Translations under genes and position numbers: made by a program
Assembly: GCA_037355855.1 (NCBI GenBank)
Contig: CM074760.1
Coordinates: 5,324,501 to 5,388,500 of the forward strand
Reading direction: 5' to 3'
Source: Pseudo-nitzschia pungens
Lineage: Eukaryota > Bacillariophyta > Bacillariophyceae > Bacillariales > Bacillariaceae
DNA: 64,000 nucleotides
The notes under the pieces: generated by a model
Databases searched by the model: none
What the model saw: only the letters and a program-made list of their open reading frames with translations
What the model was told of the DNA's origin: nothing
Part shown: piece after piece, positions 47,089 to 56,492 of the stretch
Layout of the letters: each line of letters opens with the position of its first letter
Position numbering within the stretch: position 1 is the first letter of the stretch

Positions 47089-48222
47089 ACAAATCTCTAC
47101 ACGTTGTAGAATGTGACTTTCACAATCACTTTTGTATAAAAAATAACATATTATGAAATACTTCGTACTGCAGTACAAGAACAAGTACACGGTCGTACAC
47201 CGACCATTATGGATTTTGAAACCAAATCAATCGGAAAAAACACCGTTCTTTCGTCAGTCCACTGCTTCTGCCTTTCCAATTGTCTCCGTGATGTGTCACT
47301 GCCGGTGTGCACCTGCCCAATACATATGAACTGGAAGCAGGATGCGCAGTACCAATGATTTGGTCACATCGTCGTGACCAATTACAGCAATACAAAAAAT
47401 GTGATCTCTTTCTATACGAATACACAGGTACGTGATCAGAACTCTAGAACATGATACTGTATCATACTCGTTCTTCTTGTTCAGCATGAACCAAACTATA
47501 TTACGAAGAATGAAGGAAAGCTAGCAGTAGTAGTCAACTGTCAATTGTTCAACAATCTCGGCAATTACACATGGTTCAAATAGTTTTCATCTGCAACTTA
47601 ATTTTGTAGGTCAACCAGCAAGGGGCTCGTCTTAGCTACTAAGGCTTACGTAGTTCTGTTCTTGACAGCATTGTTTTTCTTTTCATCGAAACAAGAACCA
47701 TGTTCGTGTACGTACGGTAGTAGTAAACGTAGAAAAGGTTAAGGTTAAGGTTACGGTACGTACCATAACAAAATTTTTCGCCTTTCCCATCGGAACTGGC
47801 AACAGCGTCTGTCCCTCTCCATTCATTTTCTTTTCCGAAACTTTTCTATCACCGGCCGTTTCGCACACCGTTGTGCAACCATCAACTAACTGTCGTCATT
47901 CTCGTGGAACGCTTCTCATCATGAACAGATTGTTGATATTCATGGTGTCAAAATCTTTCTTTGAGATTGAAAACTCTTCTTCACACAAACGACGACAATC
48001 GAAACCATCTCAAGGTCCCGGTATCATCACACGCACGCTTGGAATCCGATACAATCCAATCACACAGAAGATGGCATGTCTCTGATTGAATCACTGAATA
48101 ATTGATCGACTGCGAAAACAAAACTCGTTTTTGCCATTGATCGAAACAGAAGAAACAGCGAATTCACAGTCGCCGAAACTCTTGTGGAGCCGTTTCGGCC
48201 AGAAAATATACAGTGTTTCAAG
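47089..48222. other. Intergenic region
   Basis: About 1.1 kb with no supported gene. It is AT-rich and contains several GTAC-based palindromic words, such as TGTACGTACGGTA near 47706 and GGTACGTACC near 47754. Short ORFs here are small and featureless. Confidence 0.5.
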
Positions 48223-49905
48223 ATGGTACCCCATTCTTTTCGAATGACGATTCTGTCGCTGGCTCTTCTTTTGGCACGCGAACAACAATTTTTGGTGCTA
48301 GGTTATATTTTGCCCGTTTCGCATCAATCGAAGAAGACTCCGATCCCCAGCAACTTATATTCTTCTCCGAACACCATTTCGGGGTTGCTATTGACCAGCG
48401 GGGACGACGACGACGACAATGACAATGACGATCGTGACAAGAATCGCCGTTCGGAAGGAAGGAAGAAAACGGAGAAACCGCAGAGCCGAATCGAATTTTC
48501 CAACTTTTGGGGCACGAAATATGCCGCTGACGACGAATCGAGCGACCCGAGGAACGTTCCATTTGTGCCCTCACTCGATCCACACGATGGTCCCTTGCCT
48601 CCCGGAGCGTACATATTGGAGGGGAAATCCGAATTCGACGCCAAACCAACCTGTCGCATAACCATTTCCGTCCGATCGGGAAACGCCGACAGGAATATTC
48701 CCGACGATTCCGACGAAGTTGTGAGGAAGCTACAGACGTGCGTCGACGCGGGCTTGGATACCTTTCAGCTGCACGATCAATCACCGAGATCGTTGGATAT
48801 TGTACGACGTATGAACGAGGACACACCCTCCTATATCCAAAAACATTGGTCGGTCAGCATCAGGGCTGCTTCGATGATACCATCGTCCCCCGATCATTTC
48901 GCCAACAACGGGTCCTCCTCTGGCAAATCGGATCTTCGTCATTCCGTCTTGGATTTGATCGAACAAACCGGAAGCGACGCCCTGGACAGCTTGCAGATCG
49001 ACTGCACCAACGCCCACATCAAAACATCGTACGACATGACCCTGGAACTCTTCGAACACCTCGTTGATTTGCAGCGGGAAGGCTGGATTCGATCCATTGG
49101 TCTCCGGGGCACCGAGTCGTCGCCGAGGCTCCAACAGGATATCATGAACTATTTTGGCGAGAACATTGACTTTCATCAGCAGGAAGGAAGTATCATGGTG
49201 CCGCCTTCGTTCTCGTCCGGTGGCCTCTTCCTACCCAAAAAGCAAAACGCAAACGTCCGCATGAGCAATGCGCTTGCGGGTGGACTGCTCACCGATCTCT
49301 ACAACGGCGACAAGTATCGCCGGCTCGGAAAATACGGAAGTCGCCACGCACCGCAAGCCAAGCCCCAAGCGCCCTTGTTAACGAACGAGAACATGAAACT
49401 ATTGAACGAGTGGGCCTCGCGGCGAAAGCTGGGACAAGGGTCGACGAGTTCGAACCTACCCGTATGGAAACAATACCAGGAGCACATCGTGGATCAACTG
49501 AGCTGGATTGCCATGAAACACGATGTTTCTATTGCCGCGGTGGCCTTGCGGTGGGCCTTGCAATGCGGTGGAAGCATTGTGGGAAAGAGTGAGAAGAAGA
49601 ATCCGGAGGATTCTGTCATAATATCCAGTGCTATAGCAGACGTCGTCTTTGACGATCCAAGCACAAACGATCTTCCCTTTCGGAAACCGACCGAGCTGCG
49701 GCAGGTCTTCCGGTTCCAATTGGACGAAGAGGACGTGGCCATATTATCCGAAATTGCATCGATCGAGAGCGAAGAATTTGGAGACGAAACCAACGGCGAC
49801 TACGACTACGACTACGACTACGACTTTGACAATTTAGGCGATTCGAACCAAGACGGAGAAGGATACCCAAAGATTGATTTTGACAACCCAAAATTTTGGC
49901 TGTAA
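48223..49905 (+). CDS. Aldo-keto-reductase-like protein, secreted or organelle-targeted
   Basis: The CDS starts at ATG 48223 (MVPHSFRMTILSLALLLA), a hydrophobic signal sequence; the frame opens earlier at a GTG that I do not use. It gives 560 residues. A low-complexity Asp/Asn segment (about 65-90) follows, then an AKR-like barrel (about 145-540): GLDTFQLHD, LDSLQIDC, IRSIGLRGTE, VRMSNALAGGLLTDLY, SIAAVALRWAL and FQLDEEDVAILSEIA fall in the order of AKR strands and helices. The usual catalytic residues are not obvious: the Tyr and Lys positions do not stand out, and the strand that normally ends in His reads LQIDC. It may be a non-catalytic or divergent member. The C-terminus has a DY repeat. 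No intron is evident. Confidence 0.75.
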   Translation: MVPHSFRMTILSLALLLAREQQFLVLGYILPVSHQSKKTPIPSNLYSSPNTISGLLLTSGDDDDDNDNDDRDKNRRSEGRKKTEKPQSRIEFSNFWGTKYAADDESSDPRNVPFVPSLDPHDGPLPPGAYILEGKSEFDAKPTCRITISVRSGNADRNIPDDSDEVVRKLQTCVDAGLDTFQLHDQSPRSLDIVRRMNEDTPSYIQKHWSVSIRAASMIPSSPDHFANNGSSSGKSDLRHSVLDLIEQTGSDALDSLQIDCTNAHIKTSYDMTLELFEHLVDLQREGWIRSIGLRGTESSPRLQQDIMNYFGENIDFHQQEGSIMVPPSFSSGGLFLPKKQNANVRMSNALAGGLLTDLYNGDKYRRLGKYGSRHAPQAKPQAPLLTNENMKLLNEWASRRKLGQGSTSSNLPVWKQYQEHIVDQLSWIAMKHDVSIAAVALRWALQCGGSIVGKSEKKNPEDSVIISSAIADVVFDDPSTNDLPFRKPTELRQVFRFQLDEEDVAILSEIASIESEEFGDETNGDYDYDYDYDFDNLGDSNQDGEGYPKIDFDNPKFWL

Positions 49906-50772
49906 ATTTATCCGTCCGCGAACTGCCATGTTTCCATTCGAGGTGCCTCGCAACAAGATCGTCGCAGCTTTCGACGCGGAATAAAAAATGTACAGTGACA
50001 CGATATTTGCCCTACCCTTCGCCCCAACCAATGGTCACTTCACATCATCTCAGGCGATGCCTCGGTTTTTCCCATTCACCGGGACAGCTACCATGGATGT
50101 CAATGCCGCACTAATCGTAGCATGATCACGAACGTCCGTTCCGCATGCGCTCCACCATGAAAAAATGCAACAGCAATTCAAATTACAGCTCTCTGGTGGG
50201 GTCGGGAATGTTGTTGTTTTCTGCATTCTTTCCATCCAAGGAAACAAGCTGCTTATATCGTCAACGCTCACCTCCATGAAACAACATAGCTTTCTCTGAT
50301 AGACGCCAACAAAAATAACACTTCGGCTATTCGTTTCAATGGGGGATGACTCCATGCTTGTTCGAAAACCAAAACGATAAGTAGCATGGCATAACAACTT
50401 TTCACCGTGTAATTCCAACACTTTTTCATGATGTAATCTATTTCATGAAATGCTGATTAGATTAGAGTCCGTGTGTATGAATACATACAGTGCTGTGTTT
50501 TTTTTCTGGCGGTTACGTGTAACTGTGCTTTGATGACTCTAAGAACCGATTGAATTATCTATTGCCGGGCAATCAACCATATAATCGGTTGTTGAGACGA
50601 AAAAATTGGAAACGGCTTCAAAATACCGCGTGTGCAACAGAATCTGTACAATGGAAATGCACTACTTCCGCGGTCGTCATTTGACTAGCCTGCGTCTTTA
50701 CTACCGTTATTTGCGTCTAAGTGCGATTGGCATTGGTTGGGGCAATCCTATCGCAACCGGTCTGTTGGTGAT
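49906..50772. other. Intergenic region between convergent genes
   Basis: About 870 bases between two converging stops. AT-rich, with short T-rich runs near 50500. No gene or repeat that I can support. Confidence 0.5.
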
Positions 50773-51780
50773 TCAAAACGAAATTGAAAGCTCGTCACCC
50801 GACGAACCGAGATCGAATGCCGAGGAATCCGACAGACTAAAGTCGTCTCGTTTCAGGTTGTTGCCGATCTTGTCAAGGTTGTCGAGACCGTCATCGCTGA
50901 AAATATCCAGATTGTCGATAACATCGTACAAGTTGTCGAGACTTTCCTCGGCCTCTTTTTGTTCACGATCCATCATCGCCTTCATCTGTTCCGCTAGTTG
51001 CCGATCGTCCTCGTCGGCCTCTTCCTTCTGGCGTTTCCATTCCGATTCTCTCGCTTGCTTTCGCAGAGTACGGGGACCGAGAAAATCCTTTAGATTCGCC
51101 ATGCTTTCCAACGACGAGATCGAAGCGAGGTCATCCTCGTCTTTCAGGTCATACTCGAGTTGCTGTTTCCATGTTCTTCCCGCTGGCAATTCAATGTCCG
51201 GGACAGACTGTGCTTTCGCTAGAGCTCGTGACTTCGCTCGAGTGATTGGAGCAGTGTAGGGCTCTCGTGGACGAACGGCACTCTTTGATTTCGTGGATTG
51301 TTGCACAGGTTTTTGCTGCTGTTGGGATTGGGAGGCTTTGGGTTCCTCGGGAAGGGGAACAAAACGTGCCTTCTGAGTGGATGGTGGGTTTCGTGTGACC
51401 CTTGGCAAGAGGTTGTTGGAACGAGGCTTTAGAACGTCGGATGGATGCGTTTTTTGTCGCTGTTGTAGTTGTGGTTGTTTCGCAGACAATTCCCGGCCAA
51501 AGCCGCTGTTGCTCGCTTTTTGGTTCGAAATATCGCCAAAGGCTCTGCGACGAGTCGTGGAGGCCTGTTTGCCGCTCGGAGTCTTCGACAAGTTGTTCGC
51601 CGCGAAGCTTTTTCCACCCAGGGGATTTTTGTTGCCGGCGTTGCTTTTCATTCCAGAGGGTTTCATCTGGTTCCCGCGGTGAATCATCAGATTTTCGTTT
51701 TGGCCATGGTTGCTTCTCAAAATGTTTGCACCGTGTGCGTTTGCTCTGCTGCCGAAACCGACGGATCGATGGTGGAACAT
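50773..51780 (-). CDS. Disordered protein with AFGDISN motif, possible cell-cycle regulator
   Basis: The 335-aa protein starts at ATG 51780 (MFHHRSVGFGSR); the frame opens further upstream only from a TTG. The N-terminal 200 residues are basic and low-complexity (Asn, Gln, Lys, Ser, Pro-rich). They contain RRRAFGDISNQK at about 80-91, a motif seen near the destruction boxes of mitotic cyclins and in securin-like proteins. A charged coiled-coil-like stretch (about 225-290: RKQARESEWKRQKEEADEDD) leads to an acidic Asp/Leu/Ser-rich C-terminus (DNLDIFSDDGLDNLDKIG). No enzyme domain is seen. A role as an APC/C substrate in mitosis is inference from one motif; it could also be an unrelated nuclear protein. 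Confidence 0.72.
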   Translation of the reverse strand: MFHHRSVGFGSRANAHGANILRSNHGQNENLMIHRGNQMKPSGMKSNAGNKNPLGGKSFAANNLSKTPSGKQASTTRRRAFGDISNQKASNSGFGRELSAKQPQLQQRQKTHPSDVLKPRSNNLLPRVTRNPPSTQKARFVPLPEEPKASQSQQQQKPVQQSTKSKSAVRPREPYTAPITRAKSRALAKAQSVPDIELPAGRTWKQQLEYDLKDEDDLASISSLESMANLKDFLGPRTLRKQARESEWKRQKEEADEDDRQLAEQMKAMMDREQKEAEESLDNLYDVIDNLDIFSDDGLDNLDKIGNNLKRDDFSLSDSSAFDLGSSGDELSISF

Positions 51781-52530
51781 CGTCGTTTGTGAATTGTTGC
51801 GAGTAGTTGGTATCCTTTTGAATGGATCACTTCTGGTCGATTGATTGTTAGGAGGGAATGAATGAATCGTCAATCCTACGTCAATAGTGTTGTTGATTGC
51901 TGCAAGGAATCAATCATCAATCATCAATCAAAATCGATCGTTTTCGATAGAGATGATCGCGTGTATGAAAACAGTCGCACTCAACACTCACGTGATGAAA
52001 AGGTCTCACTCACCGTGCCTTTTTTGACAGGTTTTTCGTTCGTTTTTCAAAGAGGAGCCGGTCGCCAAAATAACGTACAAGATGGTTCGGCATGCGCTTG
52101 CCACGAATAAAATTTCGACATTGAAACTTTAATTTCCCGTCCATTCTTTGATTCGTCGCTCGACTAGCCCGATCAACCAGATGATTAGTTCCATCACTCT
52201 GAGATCAGCGCACGACGACAACTTACATCACAACATCACAGTACAGTAAGTGTCGTGTTGAAACGTGTATGTCCGTCGTCTATTGAAGATAATAATTACG
52301 GTAAGGTTTAACTTATGTTTGTCATCACCGTTCGAAGAATGCAAAATCATTTTCACATTGAATATCCCGAAGAAGTCAGGGTTGGCTTTCGTTATTATTA
52401 TTAGTATTTCTCCGGCGCACGACATTTCGGGTACCTGCCCAGCGGTTCTCGGCCTCTAAGTGACAAGGCATTCAATCAACGACAACAAGAATCTTGTTTT
52501 GCAGAGATCCGTTCCAACAACGAGCTACCG
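51781..52530. other. Divergent intergenic region
   Basis: 750 bases between divergent genes (minus 51780, plus 52531), so probably holding both promoters. It contains an ATCA-rich stretch near 51914-51945. No gene seen. Confidence 0.5.
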
Positions 52531-53942
52531 ATGACGAACCGACGAGCGTTCGAACGCCGATCGAGCAATGTTGTGGCTGCCATCACCCTTTTCGTCGTCC
52601 TCTCTGTGGCGTTGAAGCCGTCACCGACCACCTCTTTTTTATTCCCCGCCCCGGCGTCGCGAAGCGTTCCGAACGGACGGTTTCGGAGAACGCCACCGGT
52701 GTTGCACGCCGAAAAGCAAGGCTCCATGTCCGAAGAAGAAATCAAGCGACAACTGACGGAATACCTCCAGAAACGCAAGGAGGTCAACGCCGACGATGCC
52801 GCCAAGGCCATCGAAGGAAAGGTGGTCGGCGGAACCCGCGGAAACGCCGTCCTGGAATTCATCAGCGGAGCTCCCGCCAAGGAGCAGGTCATCGAGCGCG
52901 CGCCCGATGTCTTTGACTACGACGAGCTGTCGCGGTACGGGTATTCCAACCTGGTCAAGCCCATCATGGACAACGTGGGGGGACGGCGGGCGGTCTACGA
53001 TCTGATGGGCATGGAGCCCCCGCCGTTGCGGGGCCCGCCGCCCAAGAAGGTGGTCCCGAAGCTGGTGATCGATCGAACCGGTGAAGAGGACAAGGCGCGG
53101 TACACGGGGCTCAAGATGGGGCAGGTCCTGGACGACGATGTCATGGGAGAAGCCCTCGCACGAGCGAACCAGAGAGCGAAGGAGGGAAAATCGCTCCGCC
53201 CACAGCTGATGGAGGAGACCTATGAGCAACCGTTTGCAGGTGCGTGTTTGTTTTGTTTTGTTTTGTTCTGTTCCGTTGTCAGTTTGGGGTGTAAATTCTG
53301 TTTCGTAATGTCGTTTTATTCTTTGGAATTCCATGATTATTTCACTAATTAGCGTACTGATGCGTGCGCCAACTCACTGATACGCCAACCTTTGTCCCGT
53401 TTGTTCCTGAAATAACGCTATCCTATCCTACAGACAAGCGCAACACCAGCCCGGCGCAAACTCCCGATTGGACACCCGAAAAGTTGGACGAGTACGCCGT
53501 CCAGCAGGGCCGGGCCCAATCGTGGGCCCGGCGATCGCGTTTGGGTGAGTTCGTCAAAGACCCCTTCGAAACCTCCGATTTGCCGCTGGAAATCCAATTC
53601 TACGCCGTGTTTACGGCATTTTTCGTGGCCTTCGCCTACGGCCGCGCCACGCCAAAGTTTTTGGCCGACGTCCTCCACATCGGCACGGTGAGCAGTGCGC
53701 GGGGCCTCCAGGAAGTTCTGCAGATCCCCGGATTGGCCCTGGCCCTCGCGAGCGTGGGATCGAGCGTGCTGTGCGCCGCCGTTTTGGCTCCCGAGCGAAA
53801 CCGGGGCGCGATCCTGTGGGGCTGGAAGGGATTCCTGGGCGGCCCGCTGGCCATCACGCAGCTCCGAGGACTCGACGGCCTCATCACCCGGGAGGAGGAA
53901 GAGGAGGCCGCCAAGGCGAAGTACCAAAAGGCGGCGGAATGA
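52531..53942 (+). CDS. Plastid-type membrane protein, one intron
   Basis: Exon 1 is 52531-53239, the intron 53240-53433 (GTGCGT...TACAG, 194 bp) and exon 2 53434-53942. The join is in phase 1 and reads QPFA-D-KRNTSPAQ, giving 405 residues. The N-terminus has a signal-peptide-like segment (VVAAITLFVVLSVAL) followed by TTSFLFPAP and a Ser/Arg-rich stretch, resembling the bipartite plastid presequence of diatoms with its Phe after the cleavage site. The middle is soluble and charged. Exon 2 encodes two or three hydrophobic segments (FYAVFTAFFVAFAYG, LALALASVGSSVLCAAVL, and a weak third) and an acidic tail. I do not recognise the family; a plastid envelope or thylakoid location is inferred from the presequence. 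Confidence 0.8.
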
Positions 53943-54080
53943 GAGCGGCGTGAACAACAACAACAACAACAATCGTAATAATAATGATAACAATACCGAC
54001 AAGAACAATATTCTCGAACCCCATTCCATGCGATCCACAACAGAAGCGCGGAATCCAGATGTTCTCTCCGCGTGAACCGG

Positions 54081-54941
54081 TCAGTCGTAGTCCTCGTCGT
54101 CTTCCACGATTTCGTTCGGCACCGCACGCGTCTCATTTGCGGCCGCGGCATCCGCAATGGCCCGTTCCAGCGGTCCGGCCTGCGCATCCGCATCCGTCGC
54201 GCGCGGAGCCGTGCCCGCCGCGTTTGCCAACGCCGACAACGACGAAACCCCCTCCGGAGGAAGCGGTTCCGACACCGTTCCGCCGGCAGCGAGAGCCGTT
54301 GTTGGCCCGACGGTTCGTTTCCGTTTCGCTCTCTTGGCCGCCGGCGTCCGCGGAACGTAGGCCTGCCTCCGGGAGGGAGGGACCGAGGCGTCCTTGTCTC
54401 TCAGGCTTTCGTAGGGTTCTTCCAAAAATCCGAAGCACGAGGCATCGGATGGATCAGAAGCCGACGCCACGGCTCGCTTGAGGTGGTTCGTAGTGATCAG
54501 GAGGACGTCCGGTTCGGCATTGGCGCTGGGACTGCTATTGTTACTGTCATTGCCATTGCCATTGCCATTGCCGGCAGCCCGACGCTTCGACGACCGACCC
54601 GCCGCGGCCGCGTTCGTTCCGACCCGATCGTTCCGCTCGATCAAAGCCGCCCGCTCCACGACGGATTTGAGCAGGAGCGCCGCCGTGGTGGAGATCAGAT
54701 CCAGGGCCGGGGCGCCCAGCTTCGGCATGTTGGGTTCCACCTTGTAGAGGAAATTCTTGATCTTGGAGCGTTCCAGGACGCTCGCGGGCAGCAAGGGATC
54801 CTCGTGCGCGAGCAGCCGGGGCGGTTGTGTTTGTATCTGTAGTTGTCGCGTTGAATCCCTAGGTTCCGGTAGAGAATTGGCGGTAGCATCGTTGGCTGTT
54901 TGTTCTTTCCTGGAGCGTTTGCCCCGTGGTTTGGAACTCAT
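54081..54941 (-). CDS. Histone-fold protein, NC2-alpha/DRAP1-like
   Basis: The 286-aa protein starts at ATG 54941 (MSSKPRGKRSRK); the open frame extends upstream only from an ATT. After a basic N-terminus a histone-fold-like region runs from LERSKIKNFLYKVEPNMPKLG (about 55) through LDLISTTAALLLKSVVERAAL, is interrupted by a low-complexity Gly/Asn/Ser insert (about 120-140), and resumes at LLITTNHLKRAV and CFGFLEEPYESL. The TTxHLKxxV...FxFL end closely follows the NC2-alpha pattern (TTSHLK...FDFL), a TBP-binding repressor; NF-YC or Pol-epsilon small subunits are alternatives. The tail is Ala/Arg-rich with a nuclear-localisation-like AAKRAKRKR and an acidic end EDDEDYD. It converges with the gene at 52531-53942, 138 bp apart. 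Confidence 0.72.
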   Translation of the reverse strand: MSSKPRGKRSRKEQTANDATANSLPEPRDSTRQLQIQTQPPRLLAHEDPLLPASVLERSKIKNFLYKVEPNMPKLGAPALDLISTTAALLLKSVVERAALIERNDRVGTNAAAAGRSSKRRAAGNGNGNGNDSNNSSPSANAEPDVLLITTNHLKRAVASASDPSDASCFGFLEEPYESLRDKDASVPPSRRQAYVPRTPAAKRAKRKRTVGPTTALAAGGTVSEPLPPEGVSSLSALANAAGTAPRATDADAQAGPLERAIADAAAANETRAVPNEIVEDDEDYD

Positions 54942-56420
54942 CGAATCGGATTTCTTTCGATTGGTAAACAGTGCCAGGTCGGTGCAGAATCGAATCAATC
55001 AATTTTAAACCAAATCAATCAATCAATAAATCAATCAACCTGGATTGTCCGAACGGCAAACGACATCAATGGAACAGTTTGTTGGTGTTTCATTCATCAC
55101 TGTTGCCTCCCCCTTTTCGATTACAGTGTTGGTGCTTCTTGCATTCTGCATCACTCATTTTGAGGATGTTCGATGCGACGAATTCCTTCCGTCTAGCGTT
55201 TCGAGTCGAGTCTCGAGAGAGAAACTGCGACCCGGATGGAATCATCGATGAAATTTTTTTTTATGGAAAATCAATTGGTCTGTCAACAAAACAATCATAC
55301 GGGATTGATTGATTCATTCTCTCTTCTGTCTTGTTTGTTGTTTGCAGCGCACGTGCAAGGGAAGCAATCGGTGTTCTGTGTTCCACCACTTGTACCGGTA
55401 ATCTTAGGATGAATGATGTGTCCTATCCTATTTTTCGTGCACGTCGATTTTGGTAGAAAAATCGGAAAAACAGCGATGAAAACAGATAAAATACCGTTTG
55501 ATCGAAAAGAACTAAATGTATCTTACCGTAAGCCTTACGGTACAAACCGACAAGTACGTATTCGTACGTAGCGGACGTTAACGGATAGTACAATACTGTA
55601 ATTACTACTACTTCGTACAAACGTAGCTCGTACCGTATGAGTAAGGCCTTGCTCGTACTTTTACGTAAGGTGCGTGTAGCTTCTCACAAACCTTTTTTCC
55701 CAAATAATCGGGATGATTCCAAGAAAATCCTTTTGGTTCGTGGGTTTTTTTTTTGTTTGCTTCCGTGATGTACAGATAACTTACCATTATCGTAGTGCTA
55801 ATCGTACGGTACTAGTGTTCAAACGTACAGAAAACGCAACCTTTCGTTTCCCAAGCGTTAAATAATTCTTTGAGAAAGTGAAATAAGCACCGTCGTTACA
55901 ATAATGCAAGAAGACCTAACATTTATTGCATTGAATGATCATTATTACTGTACTCGTAAATACTGTCTTGCTTCGTCACAGCTCCCGTTACAAGTACCGT
56001 ACCAGTAAGACTTACTTCTTGTTCTATCAGTAAGTACAAGTTGTGTCTCCAACAACACAGCAATGCCCGGATTGAATTCTCAATACGATTAAAGAATTGA
56101 TACCGCGCAAAAGTTGTGGACGAAAGAATAATCCTGCGAGTACCGTACGGTTAACCTTACTCATAACTCATAACACTAACAAGGCAAGCATCCGAAAACG
56201 GCACAATCTCTGCGAGAACGAGACGACCACGAAATTACCGATCAGGAGGGATATGGACAGCAGACATCCATCCCACGAGCTTCCGTGAATCCGTCAGCAG
56301 TTTTTGCACGTTGGGAAGCAGTTTAGGATTTTGCACGGTACTAGTTGTGCCAATAGCAACCAATTCGTCCGTCAACGCGGAACTCCGAGTCGAATCCAGA
56401 GTCGAATCCAGGCGATAATC

Positions 56421-56456
<36 letters not shown>

Positions 56457-56492
56457 ACACACACACACACAGACAGACAATCCTGCCAGAGC
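54942..56492. other. Intergenic region with short repeats and GTAC-rich hairpins
   Basis: About 1.55 kb without a supported gene. It contains an (ATCA)n stretch near 55010-55037, an 8-bp-stem hairpin TACCGTAA-gcc-TTACGGTA at 55524-55542, and repeated words of the TACCGTAC / GTACGGTA type near 55631, 55804, 55995 and 56139. It ends with the (AT)n and (AC)n microsatellites just before the next gene. Confidence 0.55.
56423..56474. repeat. Compound (AT)n(AC)n microsatellite in the 5' flank
   Basis: About 15 AT units are followed by about 9 AC units, ending roughly 20 bp before the ATG at 56493. It probably lies in the core promoter or 5'UTR of the TMEM184-like gene, so its length could affect expression. 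Confidence 0.9.

Noticed and set aside
50606..51259. 217-codon plus-strand ORF
   Set aside because: It is antisense to the AFGDISN-motif gene, Ser/Arg-rich from reversed codons, and shows no domain.
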